Below are positions 50,212 through 59,405 of a DNA stretch of 64,000 nt, one piece after another (the stretch's first letter is position 1; each line of letters begins with the position of its first letter). The stretch comes from Thiodiazotropha sp040506195. GTDB taxonomy: Bacteria; Pseudomonadota; Gammaproteobacteria; Chromatiales; Chromatiaceae. A program made the position numbers and the translations under genes. The notes under the pieces were generated by a model. That model did not search any database. It was not told where the DNA came from and saw only the letters and a list, made by a program, of their open reading frames with translations. The DNA lies in the NCBI GenBank assembly GCA_040506195.1, contig JBEVXH010000003.1:310001-374000 (forward strand). Reading direction: 5' to 3'.

Positions 50212-50517
50212 CTACTGAATGACGAATAATTTACCGAAATTGGCTATTCGCAGCACATCCTGCACTGCCTCGTTACCGTTTCTAAGAACCACACCGTCGC
50301 TATCTTTGGCGCTGTGCTCACGAAGCTGCAGCAGCATGCCCATCGCGGAACTGTCCAGATACTCGGCATTGGTCAGATCTACCACATAATTTTTCTCACC
50401 CTTGGGAAAGGCCTTATAGGCCTGCATGAACGCCTGATGGGTGGAAAAATCAAACCGCCCGGTAACCATTATGGTGACGTTTTTTTCATCAGGTGAAAGC
50501 TCGCTGGATATGGACAT
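50212..50517 (-). CDS. STAS-domain protein (anti-anti-sigma-like)
   Basis: A 101-residue single STAS domain with the phosphorylatable serine region LTNAEYLDSSAMGMLLQLRE and an initial beta strand VTIMVTGRFDFSTHQAFMQA. STAS proteins such as SpoIIAA are switched by Ser phosphorylation and bind partner kinases or membrane proteins. It follows an orphan ParA-like gene by 57 bases on the same strand, so the two may act together, for example in positional or signalling control. Partner kinase not in view. Confidence 0.85.
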   Translation of the reverse strand: MSISSELSPDEKNVTIMVTGRFDFSTHQAFMQAYKAFPKGEKNYVVDLTNAEYLDSSAMGMLLQLREHSAKDSDGVVLRNGNEAVQDVLRIANFGKLFVIQ

Positions 50518-50574
50518 CGTATCTCCTTGCCACTTGTATGCATGCTTTAAATATCGTCATGTATCAGCCAAGCT

Positions 50575-51330
50575 TTACCCGGGATCGCCCTCAAGCAACT
50601 CCGTTGCCAGCGCCTTAAACTCCTTCGCCGATTGACTGCCAGGCTTGTATTCGAAAATTGTGCGCCCGATGCCCGGGCATTCTGCAATCACTGCCGCTTC
50701 CCGTATTGGGGTATTGACCAGCTGATCGGGAAAGTGCTTCCTCAGCTTCTCAGATACCTCCCTGGAAAGCCGTCTGCGGGGAAAGTAGCGGTTTAAAACA
50801 ATCCACTTGCGCAACGGTTTGTCCAGGTAGGGTTCGAACTTCTTTATGGTGATCAGCATCTTGGCCAATCCGTTCAATGACATGTGATCACCGCTTACCG
50901 GAATCAGCGCTTCATCGGCGGCAAAGATGGCGTTCGCCACCAACAACCCCGATGAAGGTGGACAATCGAAGAGGACAAATGCCTGATCATCCAATACACC
51001 ATCCAGTGCCTGCTTCAATAGCCTGGCCCTTGATGCACCTCCGTCATGCAGATACTCGATCTCCTGTAAACGATTGCCGGCGGGAATCAATGTCAGCATA
51101 TCCCTGATCCCCTGTTTCACCGAGGCCGGATCCTGCGACTTCAACATCACTTGATCGATCCCCTTCACAGGCGCGCGAAAGATACCATAGCTGGACGCCA
51201 GCTGGCCCTGCGGATCCAGATCGATCACAGTGACCCTGTGACCGGCAAGCGCCAGCGCATGCCCCAAATTGGCGGTGATCGTGGTCTTTCCCACGCCACC
51301 TTTTTGATTGATTAACGCAATTCGTCGCAT
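50575..51330 (-). CDS. ParA/MinD-type ATPase
   Basis: 251 residues from ATG 51330, which puts the deviant Walker A INQKGGVGKTTITANLGHAL at the N-terminus; an upstream frame start at 51372 is less likely. Walker A' DLDPQGQLASSYG and FDCPPSSGLL are visible. No ParB gene is nearby and the C-terminus lacks a MinD membrane helix. Such orphan ParA proteins position chemotaxis arrays, pili or other machines. The neighbouring STAS gene suggests a signalling link. Confidence 0.88.
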   Translation of the reverse strand: MRRIALINQKGGVGKTTITANLGHALALAGHRVTVIDLDPQGQLASSYGIFRAPVKGIDQVMLKSQDPASVKQGIRDMLTLIPAGNRLQEIEYLHDGGASRARLLKQALDGVLDDQAFVLFDCPPSSGLLVANAIFAADEALIPVSGDHMSLNGLAKMLITIKKFEPYLDKPLRKWIVLNRYFPRRRLSREVSEKLRKHFPDQLVNTPIREAAVIAECPGIGRTIFEYKPGSQSAKEFKALATELLEGDPG

Positions 51331-51661
51331 GCCCGTCCCGTCCGCCACTGAGGAGAATTCTGCCACCATCACCGTGTAAGAGACCTAACCGCCTTATGTA
51401 GACACTCCTGATTGATCCACAAATCAGCCGGCGAGGCGCCATAATTTCAGAGGTTCTTGATCTTAAAAGAAAAATACCAATATCAACCAAGCTATCGACC
51501 CGGGAACCCAATTCTTTAGAAACCGACCCGGCGCAACGCTTTCAGGAACTGCATAGCGATTTACGCAATCCATATCATTGTTAAGCAGTATCTGCCCCAT
51601 ATTTCTCACCTACAACAGTCAATCCTCAGGTAAACTAGTAAATGTTAGCGCGAATGTAGTT

Positions 51662-52594
51662 ATGCCTTTGAAATTGTTATTAACATTGTTGTTGAGTATG
51701 TGCGCCCTGGGCATCGCCCGGGCCGTCACTTTCGATCTGCCTTCCGAGGGAGACGATGTGGTGGGACAGATCTTTATGCTGACCACGCGCTATGAGGAGA
51801 CATTCTCCGATATCGCACGCACCTATGACATCGGCTATCGGCAGATGGTTGCGGCCAATCCCGATGTGGACCCTTGGTTGCCCGGGGAAGGCTCGGAAAT
51901 CGTCATACCCCAGCAGTATATCCTGCCCCCGGGACCTCGTAAGGGATTGGTCATAAACCTGGCGGAACTGCGCCTCTACTACTTTCCGCAAGACCGCCCC
52001 GTGGTGATCACCTACCCGATCGGCATAGGTCGAGAGGGTTGGAGCACCCCTACCGGCGAGACCAGCGTCATCGGCAAGAAGAAGAACCCGAGTTGGACTG
52101 TGCCTGAATCGATCCTTCAAGAGCATGAAGAGGAAGGTGATCCACTGCCGCCCGTGGTACCACCCGGACCCGATAACCCATTGGGAAATCGCGCCATCTA
52201 CCTGGGCATGAACGGCTATCTGCTACATGGCACAAACAAGCCTTACGGTGTAGGAATGCGGGTCAGTCACGGTTGTATCCGCCTCTACCCTGAAAATGTC
52301 GAACACTTTTTCGAGGAAGTGGATATTGGCGCCCCGGTCAGAATTATCGACAAACCCTTTAAAGCCGGCTGGCGGAAGGGGGAACTGTATGTCCAGGTAC
52401 ATCCACCATTGTCAGAGTATATCGAACAGCGGGGCAACAACTACACCGAGTTGGTGAATGCGGTGATCGGGAAGTTGGGCGAGGATAAGCGTCGGCCGGA
52501 CTGGGATCAGCTGCACAGTTTCATTGAACAGAAGACCGGTATACCCATGCCGCTTTACCTGTGGCGGGAGAATACCGTCGCGGACGGCAATTAA
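51662..52594 (+). CDS. L,D-transpeptidase with LysM domain (YkuD family)
   Basis: About 310 residues from ATG 51662, giving a signal peptide (LLLTLLLSMCALGIARA). A LysM-like segment (LTTRYEETFSDIARTYDIGY, then DPWLPGEGSEIVIPQ) binds peptidoglycan. The YkuD catalytic domain has HGTNKPYGVGMRVSHGCIRL with the nucleophile Cys in SHGCIRL. These enzymes make 3-3 cross-links or attach Braun-type lipoprotein to peptidoglycan; an Lpp-like lipoprotein gene lies convergently beside it, consistent with the latter. Confidence 0.9.
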   Translation: MPLKLLLTLLLSMCALGIARAVTFDLPSEGDDVVGQIFMLTTRYEETFSDIARTYDIGYRQMVAANPDVDPWLPGEGSEIVIPQQYILPPGPRKGLVINLAELRLYYFPQDRPVVITYPIGIGREGWSTPTGETSVIGKKKNPSWTVPESILQEHEEEGDPLPPVVPPGPDNPLGNRAIYLGMNGYLLHGTNKPYGVGMRVSHGCIRLYPENVEHFFEEVDIGAPVRIIDKPFKAGWRKGELYVQVHPPLSEYIEQRGNNYTELVNAVIGKLGEDKRRPDWDQLHSFIEQKTGIPMPLYLWRENTVADGN

Positions 52595-52598
52595 AAAA

Positions 52599-52625
52599 CC
52601 CCGGCAGGCGTTCTGCCTGCCGGGG
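52599..52625. terminator. Bidirectional terminator
   Basis: An 11-base GC-rich stem (CCCCGGCAGGC, loop GTTCT) with A-run on one side and T on the other, between the convergent transpeptidase and lipoprotein genes. Confidence 0.88.
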
Positions 52626-52672
52626 TCTTAAAACCCACTCATCGCGGGTTATATCGTCGATCGGCGCCGGTC

Positions 52673-52945
52673 TTATTTGGCCATTGCCTTCTCAGACATA
52701 CGGCCACAACGCTCACTACAGGCTTCAGCGGCGTCTTTGGCGGAGTTGGCGGCCTTCAGAGCAGCATCGGCAGTACCTTGAGCGGTGGCTGCATCCAATT
52801 GCGCCTCTTTGGCTGCTTTCATGGCGGCATCGGCAGCAGCCTGTGCGTTGGCGACGTCCTCTTGCAGACCGTTGTTTGTCGCACAACCTGCGAACAAGCC
52901 AACAGTAAGAATCATTGCGGCGGTTTTCATCATGGTGGTTTTCAT
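52673..52945 (-). CDS. Lpp/OprI-like alanine-zipper outer-membrane lipoprotein
   Basis: A 90-residue lipoprotein with lipobox FAGC (Cys21) and an alanine-rich coiled coil: LQEDVANAQAAADAAMKAAK and AQLDAATAQGTADAALKAAN. The coiled coil resembles OprI/Lpp trimers. It ends in basic residues MAK; the terminal Lys is the residue that would be linked to peptidoglycan by an L,D-transpeptidase, encoded convergently next door. Two cysteines near the end (CSERC) are unusual for this family. Confidence 0.85.
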   Translation of the reverse strand: MKTTMMKTAAMILTVGLFAGCATNNGLQEDVANAQAAADAAMKAAKEAQLDAATAQGTADAALKAANSAKDAAEACSERCGRMSEKAMAK

Positions 52946-53322
52946 AATTACTCTCGATCTCTCTACGGATTACTTATTACCTTGTGTGCAAAAGCTACAC
53001 ACCCCTTCTACCTGGTCGCGCTGTTGTAGAGCTTCCCAAACAGGCCCTGGAATAATCTGCATGCACGGCCAATTTGGGATACGCTTCCCCAAGGACCCTC
53101 AACAAACAGTCCTCTACATGTCAAACCGAAGGTAAAGGTTTCAACCTATACCGGCATGACAGTGGTCGCTGCTGGCTCCCTATCTTGCTGCATCCACAAG
53201 GACCAGGTGAAGGAGTAGCAGCATCTGGCACGAAAGCTTGAGCTAAAACTCAAACAAATTCAATGGCAAGTTTCCAAATTTAAGAACTTTTTTCAATTTT
53301 TTCCCACAACTTCGCGGCTTGT
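52946..53322. other. Intergenic region
   Basis: About 380 bases upstream of the lipoprotein and downstream of ggt. Contains the lipoprotein promoter; an AT-rich stretch with repeated T near 53284-53303 could mark the end of the ggt transcript. No gene, RNA or repeat recognised. Confidence 0.45.
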
Positions 53323-55026
53323 TTACTCTCTATTTTGAGAACTCGTCTTCACTACCCGGGCCAATCCCAGGCCTCGCGGATCGGATGCCGCTTCAACCTT
53401 ACCCTCACTCTTGTCCCACAATATTGCATGCATGTTCCCATATCGGCGATCGAGAGGCTTTAGATTGTGACCCATCGCCGTGAGTTGATGTTTGAGAGAA
53501 TCGCTGAATGCATCCGGTTCGAACTGAATCACGTCGGGCAGATATTGGTGATGAAAACGCGGCCTTTCCACCCAGCTGTTCGGTCCCTTTCCGTCAGCCA
53601 TCTCCAGAATACCCAGCAATACCATGGTAATGATCCTGCTGCCGCCAGGGGTCCCCAGAATCGCCACCCGCCGATCATCCTCGACGAAGGTCGGCGTCAT
53701 ACTCGACAACATACGTTTCCCACCTGTAATGGCGTTCGCCTCACCGCCGACCAAACCATACACATTGGGCACGCCGGGACTGGCTGAGAAGTCATCCATT
53801 TCATCATTCAAGAGCACCCCGGTACCCGGCACCACGAAACCGGAGCCGAAGGGATAGTTGATGCTGAGGGTGGCCGCCACCCGGTTTCCCTCCGAATCGA
53901 GTATGGAGAAGTGGGTGGTGTCCTGCCCCCCAGGCGCAGGCGGGATGTCACCCACGCTCGGACTGGCACGGTGAAGCTGAATATCGCGCGCCATACCGGC
54001 TGCATACCAGGGATGCGTCAGGGCATCCACGGGGATATCCACATAGTCGGGATCACCCAGGTAATCGGCGCGATCCCGATAGGCGCGTCGCATCGCCTCC
54101 ACCAGCAGGTGGGTGCGCAGCGGTTCATCCTGGGACTGCAGATCGAAACCCTGCAGGATATTCAATATGGTCATCAGGGCTATGCCCCCCGATGAGGGAG
54201 GCGCCGCGCTGGTGATCTTCAATCCCCGGTAGCGACCGACGATCGGTTGCCGTTCGACCACCCGGTAGCTGGCCAGGTCCTCGAGGCTCCAGATACCGCC
54301 TGCCGCCCTCACGCCATTCACCAGGCGTTTGGCAGTCTCGCCCTTGTAGAAACCATCCGCCCCATGCAGGGCGATCCTTTCCAGAGTCTCCGCCAAATCC
54401 GGCTGCTTGATCTGGGTACCTTCCACAGGCACCTCACCCTGCTGCAGAAATTGCTCGGCCGAAGCGGGATGGTCACGCAAAACAGCCAGACGCCAGCCTG
54501 CCATTCTGCGGTAGTGGCTGTCGACCTTGAATCCCTCCCTGGCCAATCTGATCGCCGGCCCCAGCGAGTCGGCAAGCGACAGGCGTCCGTAGTGCCGAGC
54601 CAAATGTGCCAGGGCAGCAGGTTCACCGGGGATTCCGGCCGCCAGCGCTCCATCGATCGAAAGATTCGGGATAACCTTTCCCGCTTGATCCAGATAGAGA
54701 TCGCGATCAGCTGCCAGGGGCGCCCGTTCGCGACCGTCCAGCATGGTCTCGAAACCGTCACTGGCTCGATGCAATAACCAAAAGCCACCACCACCGATAC
54801 CCGAACTGTAGGGTTCGACCACCGCCAACACCGCACTCACGCCCACCGCCGCGTCGAAGGCATTCCCCCCGGCCCGCAACAGATGATGACCCGCTGCGGT
54901 GGCCAATGGGTGGGCCGTGGCGACGGCGGCAGATCCGGGTCTTTCAGCCGCCGCCGGCTGAAAACAGATGAAGAAGAGAAAAATAAGGCCCCACGTGGGA
55001 GCCTTTTTAAATACGAATGACCGCAT
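53323..55026 (-). CDS. ggt: Gamma-glutamyltransferase
   Basis: A 567-residue periplasmic enzyme with signal peptide (LIFLFFICFQPAAA). The autoprocessing site is the Thr of QDTTHFSILD near residue 370, which becomes the N-terminus of the small subunit; substrate-binding residues lie in LDGRERAP (Arg) and SSMTPTFVED. It cleaves gamma-glutamyl bonds, for example of glutathione, releasing glycylcysteine for uptake. Length and layout are normal. Starts 11 bases after the ferredoxin stop. Confidence 0.93.
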   Translation of the reverse strand: MRSFVFKKAPTWGLIFLFFICFQPAAAERPGSAAVATAHPLATAAGHHLLRAGGNAFDAAVGVSAVLAVVEPYSSGIGGGGFWLLHRASDGFETMLDGRERAPLAADRDLYLDQAGKVIPNLSIDGALAAGIPGEPAALAHLARHYGRLSLADSLGPAIRLAREGFKVDSHYRRMAGWRLAVLRDHPASAEQFLQQGEVPVEGTQIKQPDLAETLERIALHGADGFYKGETAKRLVNGVRAAGGIWSLEDLASYRVVERQPIVGRYRGLKITSAAPPSSGGIALMTILNILQGFDLQSQDEPLRTHLLVEAMRRAYRDRADYLGDPDYVDIPVDALTHPWYAAGMARDIQLHRASPSVGDIPPAPGGQDTTHFSILDSEGNRVAATLSINYPFGSGFVVPGTGVLLNDEMDDFSASPGVPNVYGLVGGEANAITGGKRMLSSMTPTFVEDDRRVAILGTPGGSRIITMVLLGILEMADGKGPNSWVERPRFHHQYLPDVIQFEPDAFSDSLKHQLTAMGHNLKPLDRRYGNMHAILWDKSEGKVEAASDPRGLGLARVVKTSSQNRE

Positions 55027-55037
55027 TGATCGTGTGA

Positions 55038-55292
55038 CTATTCGGATTCGCCGGTGATCTTGAGGTATTTGGCGTACAACTGCTCATAGCTCTCCTCATG
55101 ATCGGGATCCTTGGGAATACAGTCCACCGGACACACTTCGACACACTGTGAGGTATCGTAGTGTCCGACACATTCGGTACAGAGATCCGCTTCGATCTCG
55201 TAGATCTCATCACCCTGGGTGATGGCACCATTTGGGCATTCAGGCTCACAGACATCACAGTTGATGCACTCGTCAGTGATTATTAACGCCAT
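55038..55292 (-). CDS. yfhL: YfhL-type 2[4Fe-4S] ferredoxin
   Basis: An 84-residue dicluster ferredoxin: first cluster ligands C10-x2-C13-x2-C16 with C20 of CPNG; second cluster CTECVGHYDTSQCVEVCPVD with the eight-residue insertion and C-terminal extension that mark the Alvin-type (YfhL) group. These low-potential ferredoxins transfer electrons in the cytoplasm. Downstream of coaD in the same orientation, a gene order common in gammaproteobacteria. Confidence 0.93.
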   Translation of the reverse strand: MALIITDECINCDVCEPECPNGAITQGDEIYEIEADLCTECVGHYDTSQCVEVCPVDCIPKDPDHEESYEQLYAKYLKITGESE

Positions 55293-55398
55293 ATCTTTAC
55301 TCTCCTAACAAAATCACAAGATTAGAATTCTATTCATCAGCCGTGAGGCGACATCGATTGCTGGTCCGCTAAATCCTGTATCACCCGGGGAATTAGTT

Positions 55399-55875
55399 TC
55401 AACTGTAGCGTTTACTCAGGGCCGCCTGCACATCCGGATGGACAAACTCCGTGACATCCCCGCCCAATGAGGCGATCTCCCTCACCAATCCGGATGAAAT
55501 GAATGCAAATTGCTCAGCCGGGGTAAGAAACAGCGTCTCGATATCAGGCGCCAGGCGACGATTCATACCCGCCAACTGGAACTCGTATTCGAAATCGGAG
55601 ACCGCACGCAATCCTCGCAGAATCACGTTTGCATCGCACTCCTGCACGAAATCAACCAACAGATTGTCGAATACGCGTATCTCAACATTGTGTACGCCCT
55701 TCAATACCCTTTCGACCAGCTTCTTTCGCTGATCCAGATCAAATGCCGGATTTTTGCCGCTATTCTTAGCGATGGCCAGGATGACATGATCAAAAAGGTC
55801 GGATGCCCGCCTCACCAGGTCACTGTGACCGTTGGTGATGGGGTCGAAGGTTCCAGGATAAACGGCGGTGATCAT
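55399..55875 (-). CDS. coaD: Phosphopantetheine adenylyltransferase
   Basis: A 158-residue enzyme of CoA synthesis. Nucleotidyltransferase signature AVYPGTFDPITNGHSDLVRR with the T/HxGH motif, and the conserved VQECDANVILRGLRAVSDFE and EFAFISSG-like LVREIASLGGDV. It couples 4'-phosphopantetheine with ATP to dephospho-CoA. 62 bases downstream of rsmD. Confidence 0.96.
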   Translation of the reverse strand: MITAVYPGTFDPITNGHSDLVRRASDLFDHVILAIAKNSGKNPAFDLDQRKKLVERVLKGVHNVEIRVFDNLLVDFVQECDANVILRGLRAVSDFEYEFQLAGMNRRLAPDIETLFLTPAEQFAFISSGLVREIASLGGDVTEFVHPDVQAALSKRYS

Positions 55876-55937
55876 AAGCTCTCGGTCTGGGTAAAAGGCA
55901 TGATATTACCAGAAACCAAACCTATGAATGATAATTA

Positions 55938-56510
55938 TCAGCCCGGGAGCGGGGCATAAGCCAGGCCATAGTGCACCTGACCGGCTGATTTCTGCTTCTG
56001 CAACTTCCAACCTTCGGGCAGGGTCGGCATTTCCCGGGAAGCGGTGTCTTCCAAGTAGATATGGGCTCCATCCGCCAGCCATCCCATACTCAGCCGCTGG
56101 CACAAGGGTTCCAGCAAGTTACCGACGAAAGGCGGATCCAGGAAAACGATATCGAAGGGTGTCGCATCCTGCTCCAACCATTGCAATGCATCCGCCCTGA
56201 CAACCGAGACCTGATCGAGACCCAGCAGGCGCTTGTTCTCAGCCAGCTGTCTGACCACCGCCATGGCGGCATCGAGCATCACTACCTCGGATGCGCCACG
56301 GGAGGCGGCCTCCAGACCCAACGCACCGCTGCCGGCGAACAGATCGAGGCAGCGGGCGCCCTCAATATAGGGCTGCAACCAGTTGAACAGGGTCTCGCGT
56401 ATGCGATCTCCTGTCGGTCGCAAGCCCGGCAGGTCGGCAAATTGCAGCCGCCGGCCACGATGCATGCCACCGATAATTCTTACCTGAAAAGCCGTTTGAG
56501 GTGACTTCAC
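55938..56510 (-). CDS. rsmD: 16S rRNA (guanine966-N2)-methyltransferase RsmD
   Basis: A 190-residue SAM-dependent methyltransferase: RIIGGMHRGRRLQF start, GDRIRETLFNWL, SAM motif LDLFAGSGALGLEAASRGAS, and catalytic motif IV VFLDPPFVG. Methylates G966 of 16S rRNA. Starts 24 bases after the M16 peptidase-like gene stop, so in the same transcript. Confidence 0.95.
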   Translation of the reverse strand: MKSPQTAFQVRIIGGMHRGRRLQFADLPGLRPTGDRIRETLFNWLQPYIEGARCLDLFAGSGALGLEAASRGASEVVMLDAAMAVVRQLAENKRLLGLDQVSVVRADALQWLEQDATPFDIVFLDPPFVGNLLEPLCQRLSMGWLADGAHIYLEDTASREMPTLPEGWKLQKQKSAGQVHYGLAYAPLPG

Positions 56511-56534
56511 ATCATATACCTTGTATTTATCGCG

Positions 56535-57893
56535 TCACTTGTTGCTATCAGCGTCTGATTGTTTGGAGACTTGAGCCAAAGGCGTGATGCGTCCTACCTG
56601 CACCCGGACCAGCCGGTCGGGATCGATCCGACGTTGGAATGCATCCTGAATCTGTTCGCGGGTCACGGCAGTCACCCTATCGGTGAAGCTGTCCAGATAG
56701 TCGAGAGGCAGATCGTAAAAGCCGATGACCGCCAGGTACTCCACGATCTTACCGTTGGAAGCGATGCGTAGCGGAAATCCACCGGTGATATTCTGCTTCG
56801 CCGCTTCCAGTTCCTTTTCTGTCGGCCCCTCTTTGATAAAGCGCTTAAGGGTTTCCCTGACAACCTGCAGCGCCTCGCCTGCCTGATCGTTCTTGGTCTG
56901 CAGTCCCATCTGGAACAGCCCGATCTGGCGCATCGGCAGGAAAAAACTATAGACACTGTAGCTCAAACCGCGCTTCTCCCGAACCTCATGGCTGAGGAGA
57001 GAGACCAGGCCGCTGCCACCCAGGATGTGATTGCCCACATAGAGGGTGAAATAGTCCGGGTCGCCACGGCGCATGCCTGGTTGTCCGATGTAAAGATGGG
57101 ACTGGGTTGAGGGAAAGGGAATCTGTTCATCGACAGCGGCCTGCAGCGGTCTGACGGGGGTCAGTTTCGGTATCGCTTGCCCTGGCTCAAGTCCGCCTGT
57201 CACCCTATCTGCAATCGACTCGGCCTGTTGCCTGCTGACCGCTCCGACAATCGCCACCTGGGCATTCTTCGCCACATAGAGCCGCTTGTGAGTAGCCACG
57301 ATATCCTTACGGGTTATGGCCTTTACCGACTCGACGCTTCCCCCGGGATCACCGGCATAGGGATGATCCCCGAAGACCAGCTGATAGAGCCGTTTTTTAC
57401 CCAGGCTGCCGGGGGACTGCTCATCCTGGACCAGGCCCGCCAGGATGGACTGGCGTTGCCGCTCGATATCTTCATCGGTAAATCGGGGTTCGGCGACCAC
57501 CGCAGCCAATGTCTCAAGGGTCGTGGAAAGCGCCTTGGACTCTGTCAACGAGCGCACCGATACCCATGCCATATCCCTTAACGACCCGGTTTCGAGCTGT
57601 GCCCCCACACCCTCGATACGTTCAGCGATCTGGTAGGCGTTCCAATCGCCGGCGCCTTCGCTCAACAGGCTGTTGGTGAATGAAGTGACGCCCTGTTTGC
57701 CGCCATCTCTCGCGCTGCCCGCATCGAAGACGATGCGCACATCCACCATCTCTATCTCGGGCGCTTCGACAAACAGCACCTTTGCCCCGTTTGCCGTCTG
57801 CCAGGTCTCAATCTGCGGCGCGGCGGCTGCCCAGCCAGCCAGCAGCAGACCACTGCAGAAAACCATATACCTGATCCAAGCATTAGTAAGCAT
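56535..57893 (-). CDS. M16 family peptidase-like protein, probably catalytically inactive partner
   Basis: About 452 residues from ATG 57893, overlapping the upstream M16 gene by 11 bases; the longer frame would add unrelated residues. Signal peptide (MVFCSGLLLAGWAAA) then two M16 halves. The zinc motif position reads GGKQGVTSFTNSLLSEGA, lacking the HxxEH of active enzymes, while R/Y residues of the second domain (RGLSYSVYSFF) are kept. In gammaproteobacteria such pairs form a heterodimer in which this subunit contributes substrate contacts. Next to rsmD and ftsY as usual. Confidence 0.88.
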   Translation of the reverse strand: MLTNAWIRYMVFCSGLLLAGWAAAAPQIETWQTANGAKVLFVEAPEIEMVDVRIVFDAGSARDGGKQGVTSFTNSLLSEGAGDWNAYQIAERIEGVGAQLETGSLRDMAWVSVRSLTESKALSTTLETLAAVVAEPRFTDEDIERQRQSILAGLVQDEQSPGSLGKKRLYQLVFGDHPYAGDPGGSVESVKAITRKDIVATHKRLYVAKNAQVAIVGAVSRQQAESIADRVTGGLEPGQAIPKLTPVRPLQAAVDEQIPFPSTQSHLYIGQPGMRRGDPDYFTLYVGNHILGGSGLVSLLSHEVREKRGLSYSVYSFFLPMRQIGLFQMGLQTKNDQAGEALQVVRETLKRFIKEGPTEKELEAAKQNITGGFPLRIASNGKIVEYLAVIGFYDLPLDYLDSFTDRVTAVTREQIQDAFQRRIDPDRLVRVQVGRITPLAQVSKQSDADSNK

Positions 57894-59247
57894 GTGCAAT
57901 CCCCTTACCTGCGGGCCTGGCCAGCGAATCGCCCAGCGGCAGTGGCTCCAATACCGCAACGCTGAGGTTGTCCTCAATCAGATACTTCTGTGCGACCCGC
58001 CTGATCTGCTCCGCGGTTACGGCCTTTAAGTGATCCACATAATCATCCGCCAGACGCCAATCGAGTCCCACTGTCTCCAGCTGTCCCAACAACATTGCTT
58101 GATAGAAAACCGAATCCTTTTCATACACCTTGGCGGCGATTATCTGATTGCGTACCCGTTCCATTTCATCCTCGCTGACCAGCTCCGTCTTGAACCGTTC
58201 AACCTCCTTCAGCAGGGCCTTTTCAACCACATCGACGGTTGAATCCGGGGCCGGCACCGCATCCATCACCAGCATCCCCGGGAGTCGGGAAAAGGCGCTG
58301 TAACTGGCATCCGCCGCAACCGCCAGCTCGCTGCCGCGAATCAGATTGTTGCTGAGACGGGCACTGCTGCCGCCGTCCAGTACATAGGCGAGCATCTCCA
58401 GGGCATAGGGCTCCCAAGCCTCATCGGCCTTGCCCACCACAGGTGTTTTATAACCCAGCACCATATAGGGTTGCTTTGCAGGCACCTTTACCGTGATCCG
58501 TTTAGTACCGCGCTGGGCCGGCTCCATACGCGGTTTGGGTCGCGCCACCCGTTCCGGCTTGAGGGGACCGAAATGGCGTTGCGCCAGCGCGATTACCTTA
58601 TCGGGTTCCACATCCCCCACCACTACCAGGGTGGCGTTGTTCGGCGCATACCACTTGCGGTACCAGACCTGCAGATCCTCCACCTGCATGGAATCCAGAT
58701 CAGCCATCCAGCCAATCACGGGATTGCGATAGGGGGAACTCTCATAGGCACCGGCCAGAAAGCGTTCATAGGTCAGGGACTGGGGCTTGTCTTCGGTGCG
58801 CATCCGTCGCTCCTCTTTAACCACCTCAACCTCCTTTGCAAACTCTTCGGGAAGCAACAGCAGATTGCGCATACGATCCGCCTCGAGTTCGAACGAGACC
58901 TCCAGCCGGTCGCTCGCCATGGTCTGAAAATAGGCCGTATAGTCTCTCCCCGTGAAGGCGTTTTCATCCCCGCCGTTGGCTGCGATGATGCGGGAAAATT
59001 CACCGGGCGGATGGTTATTGGTGCCCTTGAACATCATATGCTCAAGAACATGGGAAACGCCGGTGATACCACCGAATTCGTAACTCGATCCCACCTTGTA
59101 CCAGACCTGGGAGACCGCGATCGGGGCACGACGATCCTGCTTTACGATCACCTTCATGCCGTTATCGAGTTGTCGTTCCACAACACCCGCCTGCGCGTAA
59201 CTCACGCAGAACGCCGACAACACCAGGCCTGTGATTAATCTTTGCAT
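57883..59247 (-). CDS. M16 family zinc metallopeptidase (active subunit)
   Basis: About 454 residues from ATG 59247, which follows GAGAGG at nine bases and a signal peptide (LITGLVLSAFCVSYAQA); the frame is open far upstream. Zinc motif HVLEH (His66, Glu69, His70) and a distal Glu in FELEADRMRNLLL. A second inactive M16 half contains AEQIRRVAQKYL. Likely periplasmic, degrading small proteins or peptides with its downstream partner. Divergent from ftsY. Confidence 0.9.
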   Translation of the reverse strand: MQRLITGLVLSAFCVSYAQAGVVERQLDNGMKVIVKQDRRAPIAVSQVWYKVGSSYEFGGITGVSHVLEHMMFKGTNNHPPGEFSRIIAANGGDENAFTGRDYTAYFQTMASDRLEVSFELEADRMRNLLLLPEEFAKEVEVVKEERRMRTEDKPQSLTYERFLAGAYESSPYRNPVIGWMADLDSMQVEDLQVWYRKWYAPNNATLVVVGDVEPDKVIALAQRHFGPLKPERVARPKPRMEPAQRGTKRITVKVPAKQPYMVLGYKTPVVGKADEAWEPYALEMLAYVLDGGSSARLSNNLIRGSELAVAADASYSAFSRLPGMLVMDAVPAPDSTVDVVEKALLKEVERFKTELVSEDEMERVRNQIIAAKVYEKDSVFYQAMLLGQLETVGLDWRLADDYVDHLKAVTAEQIRRVAQKYLIEDNLSVAVLEPLPLGDSLARPAGKGIAHAY

Positions 59248-59405
59248 TAAATACATCCTCTCTTTATATATGGACCCATGGCACTGTAGAATAGCGTCCT
59301 CGATGATCCCGGGCATTCTTTCAGAGGCCATCGGGATTGTCCAAACAACAACTATGAACCTGTGATCCTCACAGAGTTCCAACACCGGAGTTGGTAAATC
59401 GCCGT

